Notes: generated by a model from the letters alone, not told the origin. A stretch of DNA of 64,000 nt from Pollutimonas harenae (GCF_004153685.1 NZ_SDQD01000001.1:1178001-1242000), one strand, 5' to 3'. Positions 20,652 to 32,477 are shown, numbered from the stretch's first letter. A program made the numbers and translations.

Positions 20652-21404
20652 GTGATTCTTTATGAATATCCTTGCAACGAACGCGTAAGGTCTCTGCTAA
20701 GGGTCGAGCATCTCTTTGACAGGTTGTTTTTTTTCGCTCAAGGCACCGACGTCCATCACCATCAGATTGCGGTGGCCACCTTGTTCGACCTGCTCGATAT
20801 CTGCGACCGTAACGATCTGCGGGGCGGGGTGTTGCAAGACCTCGAAAGGCAACGTGTTTCGCTCAGCGGCTTGCGCCAGCACCCGGGCGTCGATACGCAG
20901 GCGCTCGATACCATGCTCACCGAAATTCAAGGTGTCGCAACTGAGCTCGGCACACAAGGCCGCATAGGCCAGGAACTGCGCGACAACGAGTGGCTGGCCA
21001 GCTTGCGGGGTCGTCTGGCCGTACCGGGCGGATCATCCCAGGTCGACATGCCTTCGTATTTTTCCTGGCAAATCAAGTCCCCCGAGGTTCGTGCACACGA
21101 CCTGCATCAGTGGGTCCGGCCTTTCTTACCCCTGTACAAGGGCCTGGCCCTTATACTGCGCGTGCTGCGCGACTCTGGCGATGTGGTCGATGTCATGGCG
21201 CGTCAGGGGGCTTATCAGGAAATGTTGGGTGGCAAGGTTTTTCAGCTTTTACGGGTCTGGGTTGATACCGCGGCCAATATTTTTCCCGAAATGAGCGCCA
21301 ATAAATACGTGATCTGGGTGCGCTTTGCCGCACAAGACTCCGAGCTAAAGCCTCAGCCTGTTACCCGCGACGTGGCTTTCAAACTAGCGCGCTGCAACGT
21401 TTAA
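20652..21404 (+). CDS. zapD: Cell division protein ZapD
   Basis: 250 residues of the ZapD/YacF family, starting with GTG at 20652. Characteristic segments are ILYEYPCNERVRSLLRVEHLFDRL, HHHQIAVATLFDLLDI, DLERQR, SYFSWQIKSPEVR and KYVIWVRFA. ZapD crosslinks FtsZ filaments at the division ring. It lies 23 bp after coaE. A yacG gene, often next in line, was not seen in the 152 bp before the efflux operon. Confidence 0.93.
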   Translation: MILYEYPCNERVRSLLRVEHLFDRLFFFAQGTDVHHHQIAVATLFDLLDICDRNDLRGGVLQDLERQRVSLSGLRQHPGVDTQALDTMLTEIQGVATELGTQGRIGQELRDNEWLASLRGRLAVPGGSSQVDMPSYFSWQIKSPEVRAHDLHQWVRPFLPLYKGLALILRVLRDSGDVVDVMARQGAYQEMLGGKVFQLLRVWVDTAANIFPEMSANKYVIWVRFAAQDSELKPQPVTRDVAFKLARCNV

Positions 21405-21556
21405 GACTGCCTGATTCAGGCCCCAGCGGGCCGCTTGCCGGCTCTATTGCTGCGGGATAGTTGTTGCGCTCCGTTTCAAATTCGCAATTTTCGTGTTCGC
21501 CGTGCCGGCAATAGGCGAAAATGTCGCCTGTTTTGTTTGTTCCCGGAGAACATTGC

Positions 21557-22795
21557 ATGTCGGATTCATACTCCGAATCACGCCAACGACGTCAATCGTA
21601 TTGGCTCTGGCTTGTTGCCCTGTTGGTGCTGACTGCCGGTGCCTACTGGTTTGTTGGCAAAGACAGTTCCCCACAATCTCAAGGGGGCGGTTCGTTTTTT
21701 GGCGGGAGAGGTATGTCGGCCATGCCTGTGCCAGTCAAAGTGGCAACGGCAACAATCGGGCCGATCAACTACACGCTTAAAGCCATAGGCACCGTAACCT
21801 CCTTCAATACGGTGACGGTGCGCAGCCGTGTCGATGGCGAGCTGCAGGAAATTGCCTTCAAGGATGGGCAGAAAGTAGAGGCCGGCGATCTGCTGGCACA
21901 AATCGATCCACGCACCTACCAGAATGCGCTGGATCAGGCTCTCGGGCAGCAAAAGCAAAATGCAGCGCAATTGGCCAATGCTCAGCGCGATCTACAGCGC
22001 TATCAGTTGCTGTATAAGCAAAACTCTATTGCGAAACAACAGCTCGATGCACAGGCTGCTCTGGTTCAGCAACTGCTGGGGTCGCGTAAAAGTGATCAGG
22101 CCGCTGTCGACAGCGCCAAGCTGCAGCTGGAGTTCACCCGTATCACTGCACCCATCAGTGGTCGCTTGGGGCTGCGCAAGATAGATAAAGGCAATATGGT
22201 GAATGCCTCAAATACCGATGGTCTGGTCACCATTACGCAAACCCAGCCTATCTCGGTGCTGTTTACGCTGCCGCAGACTCAATTGCCCGATGTGCTGGCC
22301 CAATTACGCGCCGGTAAAAACCTGGTGACCGAACTTTACGACCGTAGCGACCAAACAAAAATAGCCACCGGCCAGTTGGTCTCGGTGGATAACCAGATCG
22401 ATGTGGCCACCGGCACCGTCAGCTTCAAGGCGCGTTTTGACAACGAAGATGAAATGCTGTTTCCCAACCAGTTCGTGAATGTGCGCCTGCGCGTTGATAC
22501 GTCACAAGCACTGGCCATACCTACCATTGCCGTTCAGCACGGTTCTGTAGGGGCCTTTGTTTACTTGCTTGACGAAGAAGACAAGGTACACGTGCAGCCT
22601 ATTGCTGTGGGCCGTACCGATGCAAAGCTCGTCGCTGTGGAGTCGGGCCTGAGCGAGGGACAGAGGGTCGTGACTGACGGCGTTGACCGCTTGCGTGAAG
22701 GCGCCAAAGTCGAAGTCATCACGGCTGACGCCGTGGCGGATGCTGCGGTTGCCGATAGTGGCGCGGCGAAGCGCAGTTCGGGTAGCCCCCACTAG
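21557..22795 (+). CDS. mdtA: RND efflux periplasmic adaptor (MdtA-like)
   Basis: 412 residues from the ATG at 21557, seven bases after a GGAGAA ribosome binding site. A single N-terminal membrane anchor (YWLWLVALLVLTAGAYWFV) is followed by the adaptor pattern: VTVRSRVDGELQEIAFKDGQKVEAGDLLAQIDP (lipoyl half), a coiled-coil hairpin (ALDQALGQQKQNAAQLANAQ..), ITAPISGRLGLRKID (second lipoyl half) and beta-barrel segments. It links the inner-membrane pump with the outer-membrane channel. First gene of a four-gene efflux operon. Confidence 0.93.
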   Translation: MSDSYSESRQRRQSYWLWLVALLVLTAGAYWFVGKDSSPQSQGGGSFFGGRGMSAMPVPVKVATATIGPINYTLKAIGTVTSFNTVTVRSRVDGELQEIAFKDGQKVEAGDLLAQIDPRTYQNALDQALGQQKQNAAQLANAQRDLQRYQLLYKQNSIAKQQLDAQAALVQQLLGSRKSDQAAVDSAKLQLEFTRITAPISGRLGLRKIDKGNMVNASNTDGLVTITQTQPISVLFTLPQTQLPDVLAQLRAGKNLVTELYDRSDQTKIATGQLVSVDNQIDVATGTVSFKARFDNEDEMLFPNQFVNVRLRVDTSQALAIPTIAVQHGSVGAFVYLLDEEDKVHVQPIAVGRTDAKLVAVESGLSEGQRVVTDGVDRLREGAKVEVITADAVADAAVADSGAAKRSSGSPH

Positions 22796-22810
22796 GTCTG
22801 GGGGACACGA

Positions 22811-25800
22811 GTGAATCTGTCTCGCTTATTCATACTCAGGCCAGTCGCCACGACGCTGGCCATGGTTGCGCTGCTTATTTCCGGCATATTGGCCTATCGT
22901 CTGCTGCCGGTCTCGGCCTTGCCGCAGGTAGATTATCCAACCATACAGGTATCTACTTTGTATCCAGGAGCCAGTCCTGATGTCATGGCGGCGCTGGTGA
23001 CCTCACCCCTGGAGCGTCAGCTCGGGCAAATGCCGGGGCTCACGCAAATGACGTCGTCCAGCTCGGGCGGTTCATCGCTGATCACCTTGCAGTTTGACCT
23101 GGACTTGCCACTGGATGTTGCCGAGCAAGAGGTCCAGGCGGCCATCAATGCCGCATCCAATCTGCTGCCTGGCGATTTACCATCGCCACCCATCTACAAT
23201 AAGGTCAATCCGGCTGATACTGCCGTGATCAGTCTGGCGGTGACGTCACCAACCTTGCCGCTACACGAAGTGCGCGACCTGATCGACATACGGGTTGCCC
23301 AGAAGTTGTCGCAAATATCGGGTGTAGGCCTGGTCAGCATTACGGGGGGGCAGCGTCCTGCGGTACGTATACAGGCCAATCCACGGGCGTTGGCGGCCCA
23401 CGGTCTGACGCTGGCCAGCCTGCGCTCCGCCATTGTGGGGGCCAACGTCAATCAGCCCAAAGGTAATCTGGACGGCCCCGAGCGCTCAACCACCATCAAC
23501 GCCAATGACCAGTTGCGATCGGTTGAAGACTACCAGCAGTTGATCGTGGCCTACGAGAATGGCGCTGCGCTACGCCTGCAGGATGTGGCCCAAACCCGGG
23601 AAGATGCCGAGAACATCCGCCAGGCGGCCTGGATAGGCCAGACTCCGGCCATTCTGCTGAACATACAACGCCAGCCGGGTGCCAATGTGATCGACGTTGT
23701 GGATCAGGTCAAGGCCTTGTTGCCGTCCCTCAAGCAAGCCTTGCCGGTCGGTGTGGACGTCAGCGTTGCCACTGATCGAACGCAAACCATACGTGACTCC
23801 ATCGAGCATGTGCAGATCGAAATGCTGCTGGCCGTGGTGCTGGTGGTGCTGGTCACCTTTGTCTTTTTGCGTACCTGGACCGCCACCTTTATTCCCAGCG
23901 TTGTTGTGCCTCTGTCGCTGGTGGGTACCTTCGGCATCATGTATTTGGCGGGCTTCAGCGTCAACAACCTGACACTCATGGCCTTGACCATCGCCACAGG
24001 CTTTGTGGTGGACGACGCCATTGTCATGATAGAAAACATTGCGCGCTATATCGAACAAGGCGAGAGTGCCTTGAATGCCGCCCTGAAGGGTTCGGCTCAA
24101 ATAGGCTTTACGTTGGTGTCGCTGACCTTGTCATTGATTGCAGTATTGATTCCCCTGCTGTTCATGAGCGATGTGATCGGGCGGCTATTCAGCGAGTTTG
24201 CCATCACACTGGCCGTGGCCATTTTGCTGTCGCTGCTCATTTCCCTGACGCTCACGCCCATGATGTGCGCGCGTCTGCTCAAGGCTGAATCAGAAGTCAG
24301 GCACAGCCGCTTCCAGCTTGCCCTGGGCCAGTACATGGACAGGCTTACCCATGCCTATGACGGCGGCTTGAAGTGGGTGTTGCGACATCAGGCCCTGACC
24401 TTGTGGGTAGCGCTGGGTACTTTTCTGCTGACGGCGCTGCTGTATGCCATGGTGCCCAAGGGATTCTTCCCGCAGCAAGATACCGGCCTGATTCAGGCTA
24501 TCAGTCAAGGTCCGCAAACCGTATCGTTCAGCGCCATGGTGCAGCGCCAGAAACGGGTGGTCGAACGTATTTCGAACGATCCCGATGTGGCGGCGGTTAC
24601 CTCTTTCATCGGCATTGATGGCACCAATGCCACACTGAATACCGGCCGCATGCAAATAGCCCTCAAGCCTATAGGCGAACGCAGCGCAACGGCTAGCGCC
24701 ATCATCGAGCGTCTGAATCAAGACTTGGCATCGCTGCCTGGCATGCAGGTATTCATGCAACCTGTGCAAGACCTGACGGTGGACGATCGTGTCAGCCGGA
24801 CTCAATACCAGATGACCCTGTCCGATCCCGATCATGCCCTGCTGCTGGAGTGGACCCCCAGGCTTGTGGATACCCTGCGCGAGGTGCCTGAGCTGCGGGA
24901 TGTGGTGGACGACTTGCAAAGCAGCGGTTTGCAGGCCACTGTGGTCATAGACCGGGATGCCGCTGCGCGGCTGGGTGTCAACAACGCAGTGATCGATGAC
25001 GCCTTGTACGATGCGTTCGGCCAACGCCTGATTTCCACCATTTTTACCCAGTCCAGTCAGTACCGGGTGGTGCTTGAAGTGGCGCCTCAGTTCCGGCAGG
25101 ATCCGCAAGCCCTGACGCAAATTTATATACCGACCACTTCCGGGACGCCGGTCCCCTTGAGCAGCGTCGCGCATATCGAGCAAAGCAGCACGCTGCTGTC
25201 CATAGAGCGATTGGGGCAGTTTCCGGCTGCGACGATTTCCTTTAATCTTGCGCCCGGTGTGGCCTTGTCGGATGCGGTTCTGGCGGTTCGGGCTGCGCAA
25301 GCAGAGCTGGATATGCCTGCATCGCTGGACTTGCGTTTCCAGGGCGCTGCCCGGGCCTTCCAGGCCTCGCTGGACAGCACGCTATGGCTGATGCTGGCGG
25401 CGGTTGCTGTTATGTATATTGTGCTCGGCGTGCTGTACGAAAGTTATATCCATCCTGTCACCATATTGTCGACCCTACCCTCGGCGGCCATTGGCGCCTT
25501 GCTGGCCTTGCTGCTCACTGGCTCGGACCTCGATATGATCGGGGTCATAGGCATCATCCTGCTGATCGGCATTGTCAAGAAAAACGCCATCATGATGATC
25601 GACTTTGCGTTGGATGCCGAGCGCAACCGCGGTCTGGCGCCCGCGGAGGCCATCCACGAAGCGGCCCTGTTGCGGTTCCGGCCCATACTGATGACCACCT
25701 TGGCGGCCTTGTTCAGTGCCATCCCCCTGATGCTGGCCAGCGGCTCGGGTGCCGAACTGCGCCAGCCGCTAGGCCTGGTGATGGTGGGTGGCCTGTTGTG

Positions 25801-25918
25801 CAGTCAGGTGCTCACCTTGTTTACGACGCCGGTTATTTACCTGATGTTCGACCGCTTGTCGCGCGGCAAGCGTGGTCGGAGCCGGGCGCCGCTCGCTGAA
25901 GGTGGTTCAGCCCAATGA
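22811..25918 (+). CDS. mdtB: RND efflux permease, MdtB-like
   Basis: 1035 residues beginning with GTG at 22811. HAE1-type RND features: the N-terminal [19 protein letters not shown] helix, [24 protein letters not shown], two periplasmic loops, and the TM4 [19 protein letters not shown] segment with the paired aspartates for proton transfer. A second half repeats the topology and ends with [19 protein letters not shown]. It pumps drugs or other amphiphiles out of the periplasm and inner membrane. It overlaps the next permease by 4 bp (ATGA), as in mdtBC-type heteromeric pumps. Confidence 0.94.
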   Translation: MNLSRLFILRPVATTLAMVALLISGILAYRLLPVSALPQVDYPTIQVSTLYPGASPDVMAALVTSPLERQLGQMPGLTQMTSSSSGGSSLITLQFDLDLPLDVAEQEVQAAINAASNLLPGDLPSPPIYNKVNPADTAVISLAVTSPTLPLHEVRDLIDIRVAQKLSQISGVGLVSITGGQRPAVRIQANPRALAAHGLTLASLRSAIVGANVNQPKGNLDGPERSTTINANDQLRSVEDYQQLIVAYENGAALRLQDVAQTREDAENIRQAAWIGQTPAILLNIQRQPGANVIDVVDQVKALLPSLKQALPVGVDVSVATDRTQTIRDSIEHVQIEMLLAVVLVVLVTFVFLRTWTATFIPSVVVPLSLVGTFGIMYLAGFSVNNLTLMALTIATGFVVDDAIVMIENIARYIEQGESALNAALKGSAQIGFTLVSLTLSLIAVLIPLLFMSDVIGRLFSEFAITLAVAILLSLLISLTLTPMMCARLLKAESEVRHSRFQLALGQYMDRLTHAYDGGLKWVLRHQALTLWVALGTFLLTALLYAMVPKGFFPQQDTGLIQAISQGPQTVSFSAMVQRQKRVVERISNDPDVAAVTSFIGIDGTNATLNTGRMQIALKPIGERSATASAIIERLNQDLASLPGMQVFMQPVQDLTVDDRVSRTQYQMTLSDPDHALLLEWTPRLVDTLREVPELRDVVDDLQSSGLQATVVIDRDAAARLGVNNAVIDDALYDAFGQRLISTIFTQSSQYRVVLEVAPQFRQDPQALTQIYIPTTSGTPVPLSSVAHIEQSSTLLSIERLGQFPAATISFNLAPGVALSDAVLAVRAAQAELDMPASLDLRFQGAARAFQASLDSTLWLMLAAVAVMYIVLGVLYESYIHPVTILSTLPSAAIGALLALLLTGSDLDMIGVIGIILLIGIVKKNAIMMIDFALDAERNRGLAPAEAIHEAALLRFRPILMTTLAALFSAIPLMLASGSGAELRQPLGLVMVGGLLCSQVLTLFTTPVIYLMFDRLSRGKRGRSRAPLAEGGSAQ

Positions 25919-28900
25919 GGTTTTTCTCCCTCTTCATCGTGCGACCAGTAGCGACCACGCTACTGTGCCTGGCCATGGTGTTGTCGGGTGGACTGGCCTT
26001 TGTCTTTTTGCCGGTCTCGCCTTTGCCACAGGTGGACTTCCCAATGATTTCGGTGTCGGCCAGCATGGCAGGGGCCAGTCCGGAAACCATGGCGTCCAGT
26101 GTGGCGACGCCGCTCGAGCAGTCTCTGGGTTCGATCGCAGGATTGAGCGAAATGAGTTCGCGCAGTTCCGAAGGGTCGACCCGCATCTCTTTGATGTTCG
26201 ACATGGACAGGGACATCAACAGTGCCGCACGCGATGTGCAGGCCGCCATCAATGCGGCCCGCAGCATGCTGCCTTCCAGCCTGCGCAGCAATCCCACCTA
26301 TAACAAGGTCAATCCTTCTTCGGCGCCCATCATGGTGCTGGCATTGACATCGCAGACGGCGACACAGGGGCAGCTCTATGACCTGGCCTCGACCGTATTG
26401 GCGCAAAAACTGTCTCAGGTTACGGGCGTGGGCGAGGTCGAGGTAGGCGGCAGCTCGTTGCCTGCCATCCGGGTCAGTCTGAATCCGCTGGCACTCAATA
26501 GCGCAGGCGTTGCATTGGACGAAGTACGTGCAGCCTTGTCCAACGCCAACACCATGCGGCCCAATGGCGTTGTCGAAAATGACGTGTACCATTGGCAGAT
26601 CAGCTCGGGCGGCCAGCTATCCCGGGCAGAGCAGTACAAGCCTCTGATTATCGCCTGGCGTGATGGATCGCCCATACGGTTGCAAGATGTGGCGCAGGTT
26701 GAGGACTCGGTCGAGAACGTTTTCAATACGGGCTTCTTCAATGAGCGGCAGGCTATTTTGCTGGTGGTCCGCCGCCAGGCTGACGCCAATATCATCGAGA
26801 CGGTAGACGCCATACGCGAGCAGATGCCCGTCTTCGAGGCGATGATGCCGGCGCATGTGGCACTGACCGTGGCACAGGATCGCACGCCCAGCATACGGGC
26901 CTCTTTGCACGAGGCAGAAATCACCTTGCTGATTGCCGTGATTCTGGTGACGCTGGTGGTACTGCTGTTCCTGGGCAATTTGCGTGCGGCCCTGATTCCT
27001 GCCATTGCTGTGCCCGCGTCCCTGATCACCTCTTTCAGCCTCATGCTTTGGTTCGGCTATAGCTTGAACACCATTTCACTGATGGCCTTGATTGTCGCCA
27101 CGGGTTTTGTCGTCGATGATGCCATCGTGGTGCTTGAAAACATCATGCGCCATATCGAACGAGGCGTCACACCCTTGCGCGCAGCCATTCGAGGTGCCAG
27201 GGAAGTCGGGTTTACGGTGCTGGCCATGAGCTTGTCGCTGGTGGCCGTCTTCATACCCATGCTGCTCATGGGCGGTCTGGTAGGGCGTTTGTTTAAGGAA
27301 TTTGCGGTGACGCTGTCGGTGGCCATCCTTGTCTCGCTGCTGATTTCCCTCACGCTGACGCCCATGATGTGTGCCCGCTTGCTGCGTCGGCAGCCGGAGA
27401 CCGGGCCGGATCGTACAGGTGTGTTCAAGCGCAGCTTGCAAGCCATGGGTGATTTTTTCTGGCGCGGCTATAAGCGTTCGCTGAATTGGGCGTTGCGGCA
27501 TGGGCGTTTGATGATGCTGATATTGCTCGCCACGATAGGGCTCAACTTTTACTTGTATGCGGCCGTACCCAAGGGGTTTTTTCCACAGCAGGACACTGGG
27601 CAGCTACTGGGGTTTTTCAGGGTGGATCAAGGTACGTCCTTCCATGCCATGAAACCCAAGCTGGATCACTTCAGGGATATCCTCCTGAAAGATCCCGCCA
27701 TCGAGAGCGTGACGGGCCATGCCGGTGGGCGGGGCGGCAGCAATTTCACCTTCATGATGATTCAGCTCAAACCCATGGCGCAGCGGCATGCCAGCGCCAT
27801 GGAAGTGGTCAATCGCTTGCGCAGCCAGTTTCAAAATGTACCCGGTGCCCGCATGACCCTGGTCCCGCAGCAGGATATTTTCGTGGGTGGCCGCCAGAAC
27901 ACTAGTGGATCCTACGAATACAGTTTGCTCACCAGCGAATTAGAGGTTCTGAAAACCTGGCTGCCACAGGTGCAGAGGGCTTTGGCGGCACTACCTGAGC
28001 TGGTGGACGTGGATACGGACATCGAAGACAAGGGCCGACGCGTAGAACTGGTGATTGATCGCGATGCGGCCACACGTCTGGGAGTGGATATGTCGCTTAT
28101 TGCCTCGACCTTGAATAATTCCTTCAGCCAACGGCAGGTCTCGGTCATCTATGGCAAGCTGAATCAATACCACGTGGTCATGGGCGTTCAGGACCAGTAT
28201 GCGCAAGATGCCGAGTCGCTCAAACTGGTGCAGGTGGTGACCGACGAAGGGCATCGCGTGCCCTTGTCAACCTTCACTCGATTCGAAGTGGGTAGCGCAC
28301 CGCTCAGCGTTCGGCATCAGGGATTGCTTGCCTCGGAATCCATTTCCTTCAGCCTGGCGCCTGGCGTATCACTGGAGCAGGCCACACAGTCGATAGAAAA
28401 TGCGGTGGCTCGCATCAGCCTGCCTACCCAGGAAATACAGGCGGGTTTTGAGGGGTCGGCACAGGCTTTGCAGGAATCCATGGCGCAGCAGCCGTGGCTG
28501 ATTCTGGCGGCGCTGCTGACCATGTATATCGTGCTGGGCATGCTGTATGAAAGCTATGTGCACCCCATTACCATTTTGTCGACCCTGCCGTCGGCAGGCA
28601 TAGGTGCGTTATTGGCGCTTATCATGCTGGGCGAAGAGTTCACCTTGATTGCATTGATAGGTGTTTTCCTGCTGATAGGCATCGTCAAGAAAAATGCCAT
28701 CATTATGGTGGACTATGCCCTGCTGGCCGAGAGGCGTGATGGTCTGTCCTCGCGCGAGGCCATCTACCAGGCATGTCTGGTTCGCTTTCGCCCCATCATG
28801 ATGACGACGATTTCGGCATTGTTTGGTGCCTTGCCGCTGGTATTGGCATCGGGCGCCGGAGTAGAAATGCGCCGGCCCCTGGGGCTGACCATAGTGGGAG

Positions 28901-29019
28901 GCCTGATACTCAGCCAGATGTTGACGCTGTATACGACACCTGTTGTGTACTTGTATCTGGATCGCTTCCGTCTTTGGGCCAGACGCAAGCGGGGTGCTGC
29001 GGTTGCGGCGCGGGCATAG
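25915..29019 (+). CDS. mdtC: RND efflux permease, MdtC-like
   Basis: 1034 residues, a second HAE1-type RND permease in tandem. It opens [22 protein letters not shown], carries [33 protein letters not shown] and the proton-relay helix [19 protein letters not shown], and ends [19 protein letters not shown]. Related but clearly different from the upstream permease, it suggests an MdtBC-like B2C heterotrimer; that assembly is inferred from the E. coli example. The ATGA overlap supports coupled translation in a fixed ratio. Confidence 0.94.
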   Translation: MRFFSLFIVRPVATTLLCLAMVLSGGLAFVFLPVSPLPQVDFPMISVSASMAGASPETMASSVATPLEQSLGSIAGLSEMSSRSSEGSTRISLMFDMDRDINSAARDVQAAINAARSMLPSSLRSNPTYNKVNPSSAPIMVLALTSQTATQGQLYDLASTVLAQKLSQVTGVGEVEVGGSSLPAIRVSLNPLALNSAGVALDEVRAALSNANTMRPNGVVENDVYHWQISSGGQLSRAEQYKPLIIAWRDGSPIRLQDVAQVEDSVENVFNTGFFNERQAILLVVRRQADANIIETVDAIREQMPVFEAMMPAHVALTVAQDRTPSIRASLHEAEITLLIAVILVTLVVLLFLGNLRAALIPAIAVPASLITSFSLMLWFGYSLNTISLMALIVATGFVVDDAIVVLENIMRHIERGVTPLRAAIRGAREVGFTVLAMSLSLVAVFIPMLLMGGLVGRLFKEFAVTLSVAILVSLLISLTLTPMMCARLLRRQPETGPDRTGVFKRSLQAMGDFFWRGYKRSLNWALRHGRLMMLILLATIGLNFYLYAAVPKGFFPQQDTGQLLGFFRVDQGTSFHAMKPKLDHFRDILLKDPAIESVTGHAGGRGGSNFTFMMIQLKPMAQRHASAMEVVNRLRSQFQNVPGARMTLVPQQDIFVGGRQNTSGSYEYSLLTSELEVLKTWLPQVQRALAALPELVDVDTDIEDKGRRVELVIDRDAATRLGVDMSLIASTLNNSFSQRQVSVIYGKLNQYHVVMGVQDQYAQDAESLKLVQVVTDEGHRVPLSTFTRFEVGSAPLSVRHQGLLASESISFSLAPGVSLEQATQSIENAVARISLPTQEIQAGFEGSAQALQESMAQQPWLILAALLTMYIVLGMLYESYVHPITILSTLPSAGIGALLALIMLGEEFTLIALIGVFLLIGIVKKNAIIMVDYALLAERRDGLSSREAIYQACLVRFRPIMMTTISALFGALPLVLASGAGVEMRRPLGLTIVGGLILSQMLTLYTTPVVYLYLDRFRLWARRKRGAAVAARA

Positions 29020-29072
29020 CCGGCCGGATGCTGTCTGCCGGTTGGAATAAGTGAATTTTGCAGAGACTGATA

Positions 29073-30593
29073 ATGAAACTGATCATTCCCAAGCCTTGCA
29101 GCAAGGTCGTATTGAAAGGGCTGACACTGGCTGGAGTACTGATGTTGAGTGCGTGTACGCTAGGCCCCGATTATGTGCGGCCGTCCATGGAACTTGGCGA
29201 TGCCTATAAAGAGCTGGAGTCCGGCAAGCTGGGTGAACAAATGGTGGGCGCGTCGACTGCCGAGCTGCGGGGCTGGGTGCCTGCACAGCCTGGCGACGCC
29301 GCCTTGCGCGGTGACTGGTGGCAGCTCTTCAGTGACCCGACCCTGTCGCAATTGATGCTGACCTTGCAGGAAGCCAACCCCAGCATCATCCAGGCTGAAG
29401 CCCAGTATCGACAGGCGCAAGCCTTACTGCAGTCGGCGCGATCGGGCTTTTTCCCCACTGTAGGTGCGTCGGCGGCGGGCTCCCGTTCTGGCAGCGGTCG
29501 CGGACCGAGCACTACGGGCACCGTGGGAGGGGACAATCCGTCGAATCAGTTTTCCCTGAGCGGCGATGTCAGCTGGGAACCCGATTTGTGGGGCAAGGTG
29601 CGCCGGTCGGTCGAGGCCAGCGGCGCCAGTCTGCAGGCCAGCGATGCCGATCTTGCCACCACACGGCTGAGCATGCAGTCCACGCTGGCGCAGACCTACT
29701 TTCAATTGCGCGTGATGGATGCTGAAAAAGATCTGTTGCAGCAAACGGTCGAGGCCTATGAGCGCTCGCTTACCATGACGCAGAATCGCTATAACGCTGG
29801 CATTGCTGCGCAGATGGATGTGGAATCAGCGCGTACCCAACTGGAAAACGGCCGTACCCAGTTGTTGGCGCTGGATTGGCAACGCGCCCAGCTTGAGCAT
29901 GCCATTGCTGTTTTGCTGGGCCGGACACCGGCCAGCTTTGCCCTGGCGCCGGCCAAAATAACGGCACAAGTGCCGGTCGTACCAGTAGGGCTGCCCTCGC
30001 AGCTGGTGCAGCGGCGCCCCGACGTGGCGGCGGCCGAACGCCGTACGGCCGAGGCCAATGCCCGCATAGGCGTGGCTAAGGCGGCATGGTTTCCCAACCT
30101 CACACTGAGCGCGCAGGGCGGCTATCGCAGCAGTGAGTGGGCGCAGTGGTTGTCGGCGCCAGCCAGCTTCTGGTCTCTGGGTCCAGCATTGGCCCTGGCT
30201 ATATTCGACGGGGGAGCCCGCGAGGCGCAATTAAAAGAAACCCGTGCGGCCTACGATGTACAAGTGGCCTCGTATCGGCAAACTGTACTGACCGCTCTGC
30301 GTGAAGTCGAAGATTATCTGGTGCAGTTGCACGTGCTGGGACAAGAGCAGATTACACAGGGCCGGGCGCTGGCATCGGCGCGCGAATCGCTACGTCTGAC
30401 CCGGAATCAGTATGAAGCCGGTCTGATTGACTATTTGAGTGTGGTGCAGGTCGAGACCACGGCCTTGAGTACTGAGCGTGCGGCACTGTCACTGATGTCC
30501 GACCGACTATTGACCAGCGTGCAATTGATTGCCGCCCTGGGTGGTGGCTGGGATGCCTCTGCGCTGGAGCAGGCCGAAGACGGGCTAGGTTAG
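29073..30593 (+). CDS. NodT-family outer membrane efflux lipoprotein
   Basis: 506 residues from the ATG at 29073; a TTG at 29058 is also possible. The lipobox LSAC lies after the hydrophobic LTLAGVLML. The NodT hallmarks are CTLGPDYVRP, WWQLFSDPTLSQLMLTLQEANPSI, PDLWGKVRRSVEASGASLQASDADLA, LVQRRPDVAAAERRTAEANARIGVAKAAWFPN and NQYEAGLIDYLSVVQVE. It is the trimeric outer-membrane duct of the RND pump. Its last 9 bases overlap the 3' end of the convergent Nudix gene. Confidence 0.93.
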   Translation: MKLIIPKPCSKVVLKGLTLAGVLMLSACTLGPDYVRPSMELGDAYKELESGKLGEQMVGASTAELRGWVPAQPGDAALRGDWWQLFSDPTLSQLMLTLQEANPSIIQAEAQYRQAQALLQSARSGFFPTVGASAAGSRSGSGRGPSTTGTVGGDNPSNQFSLSGDVSWEPDLWGKVRRSVEASGASLQASDADLATTRLSMQSTLAQTYFQLRVMDAEKDLLQQTVEAYERSLTMTQNRYNAGIAAQMDVESARTQLENGRTQLLALDWQRAQLEHAIAVLLGRTPASFALAPAKITAQVPVVPVGLPSQLVQRRPDVAAAERRTAEANARIGVAKAAWFPNLTLSAQGGYRSSEWAQWLSAPASFWSLGPALALAIFDGGAREAQLKETRAAYDVQVASYRQTVLTALREVEDYLVQLHVLGQEQITQGRALASARESLRLTRNQYEAGLIDYLSVVQVETTALSTERAALSLMSDRLLTSVQLIAALGGGWDASALEQAEDGLG

Positions 30594-31556
30594 CAGTTGG
30601 CGTATGCCGGCAATGCCGTGGGCGCCATGCTGACGGGCTGTTTCCAGTGTGGCGACTGATTGACCGCCAATGGCGAATACTGGCAAGCCGGCATTATCGA
30701 TCAAGGACGCAAACTGCGCCCAGCCGATGCCGGGTTCACCAGGGTGGGAGGGCGTATCGAGCACATGGCCCAATACGGCAAAGTCTGCGGCCAGCATGCG
30801 TGCGGCGTCGAGGTCATTGGCGTTATGGGCCGATACTGCAAGCAGGCCCGGCGCTTGGTCTTTGATCGCGACCCCGGCACTTGCCAGTTCGCAGGCGTCG
30901 GCTGCGCGCAAATGCACGCCGTCGGCTTGGGTCCACCATGTTTCGGGGTGGCAACTATTGATCAGGCAGCGTGCGCTGTATTGATGGCATAGCGTAAGGA
31001 CTTGCTGGAACGCAGTGTGGATATCATGGTCTGATTCCGGCTCCCAGCCCGGTTCGCGAAACTGCACCAGTTTCAGCCCATTTTGCAAGGCCTGCGTCAA
31101 TCTGGCCAGGTAGCTGTCCAGACCCTTGCTGCTTCCTATGGAAGTAAGCAGATAGTGGTCGGGTAGTTGTATCCAGCGCAGCGGCGGTTCGGTTGCGGGC
31201 AGCAGTGGCCCTACGCTTAGCGGCGCATCGAGCTTGACCCATGAAAGTTGCTGGCCTTCCATGCCTGTGGGTTCGCCTTCCCAGCCGGTAACCCGGCAGA
31301 ACGCCAGACGAACGATATTCTTCGGGTACTCATGGGTATAGGTGACCCAGGGAGTGGCTGCCGTCACGTCAATGTTCAGCTCTTCTTTAAGTTCGCGAGC
31401 AAGCGCCTGCAGCGTGGTTTCGCCTGGTTCTATCTTGCCGCCAGGCAGCTCCCACCAGCCCGACCAGGGCTTGTCATCCGGGCGTTGCGCCAACAACAGC
31501 GAACCATCGGGCTGCATGATCAGGCCGGCGGCCACTTCAATAAAAGGCTTGCTCAT
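30585..31556 (-). CDS. Nudix hydrolase fused to a ThiE-like domain (MutT-type)
   Basis: 323 residues. The N-terminal Nudix domain has the box starting at Gly40 (GGKIEPGE, then RELKEEL near 54-60); the box glycine after EE is Asn. The C-terminal half (about 135-323) resembles thiamine phosphate synthase: LVQFREPGWEPES, CLINSCHPE, DGVHLRAADA, FAVLGHVLDTPSHPG and GLPVFAIGGQ. This fusion is common in Betaproteobacteria and is usually annotated as the MutT 8-oxo-dGTP hydrolase. The ThiE-like half may be non-catalytic, as several TMP-synthase residues are altered. It follows the DUF815 gene. Confidence 0.88.
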   Translation of the reverse strand: MSKPFIEVAAGLIMQPDGSLLLAQRPDDKPWSGWWELPGGKIEPGETTLQALARELKEELNIDVTAATPWVTYTHEYPKNIVRLAFCRVTGWEGEPTGMEGQQLSWVKLDAPLSVGPLLPATEPPLRWIQLPDHYLLTSIGSSKGLDSYLARLTQALQNGLKLVQFREPGWEPESDHDIHTAFQQVLTLCHQYSARCLINSCHPETWWTQADGVHLRAADACELASAGVAIKDQAPGLLAVSAHNANDLDAARMLAADFAVLGHVLDTPSHPGEPGIGWAQFASLIDNAGLPVFAIGGQSVATLETARQHGAHGIAGIRQLLT

Positions 31557-31610
31557 GAGGGAGTCCGTGAATGAGTACAGGTAAGACGTGGGCGGTGGCT
31601 GGATTGGACA

Positions 31611-32477
31611 TTAAATATGGCGGGCAGCCCAGTCGCGAGCGAATTGGCGGGCCACACGTCCAGAACGCGACCCGCGCTCCAGTGCCCACTGCAGCGCCTC
31701 GGTGCGCGAAGCTTCGACGTTTGCCTCTGAGCAACCGTGCTCAGTCAGCCAGTAGTTCACGATATCCAGATAGTCATCCTGCTTGAAGGGGTAGAAGGAC
31801 AGCCACAGACCAAAGCGTTCCGACAGCGAGATTTTTTCTTCTACGGTTTCACCTGGATGGATTTCGCCGTCGGACTGGTGCTTGGCGCTGAGATTCTCGC
31901 TCATGTACTCGGGCATGAGGTGGCGGCGGTTCGAGGTCGCGTAGATCAGTACGTTGTCGCCCGAGGCGCTGACCGACCCGTCCAACACCGACTTCAGCAC
32001 TTTGTAACCGGCTTCGCCTTCTTCGAAAGACAAGTCATCACAGAAAATGATAAAGCGCTCGGGCCGGGGGCTGATCAGGTCCACGATGTCGCCCAGGTCA
32101 CCCATATCGGCCTTGTCGACTTCGATCAGGCGCAGGCCTTCAGTGCCATAGGCATCCAGCATGGCCTTGACCAGCGAACTCTTGCCCGTACCGCGTGCGC
32201 CGGTCATCAACACGTTATTGGCAGGTTTCTTGTGCAGAAAATGGCGGGTGTTGCGATCGATAATGTCTTTCTGGCGTTCGATATGTTGCAAGTCATCAAG
32301 ATGGATGGTTGAAACATGCTGTACTGCGTCCAGCCAGCCCCTGGACCCTCGCTTGCGCCAGCGAAAAGCGTGTGCTGACCAGTCGATATCGGGCGGCGCC
32401 GGAGGAAGCCATGCCTCTAATTGAGACAAAACGCGTTCGGCGCGGCTGATCAGCGTACTCAGGTCTTGGGTTGTCAC
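31611..32477 (-). CDS. DUF815 family AAA ATPase
   Basis: 288 residues. The Walker A motif GARGTGKSS is at about 93-101 and the Walker B-like FIIFCDDLSFEEGE near 148-160. Other family landmarks are YATSNRRHLMPEYM, SLSERFGLWLSFYPF and QFARDWAARH at the C-terminus. The family is widespread in Proteobacteria, and its cellular role is not known. It is transcribed toward the Nudix gene (54-bp gap) and divergent from ispB with a gap of about 140 bp. Confidence 0.9.
   Translation of the reverse strand: MTTQDLSTLISRAERVLSQLEAWLPPAPPDIDWSAHAFRWRKRGSRGWLDAVQHVSTIHLDDLQHIERQKDIIDRNTRHFLHKKPANNVLMTGARGTGKSSLVKAMLDAYGTEGLRLIEVDKADMGDLGDIVDLISPRPERFIIFCDDLSFEEGEAGYKVLKSVLDGSVSASGDNVLIYATSNRRHLMPEYMSENLSAKHQSDGEIHPGETVEEKISLSERFGLWLSFYPFKQDDYLDIVNYWLTEHGCSEANVEASRTEALQWALERGSRSGRVARQFARDWAARHI

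Noticed and set aside
31571-31786. Small plus-strand frame between the Nudix and DUF815 genes
   Set aside because: It mostly overlaps the DUF815 3' end in antisense and has no family character.
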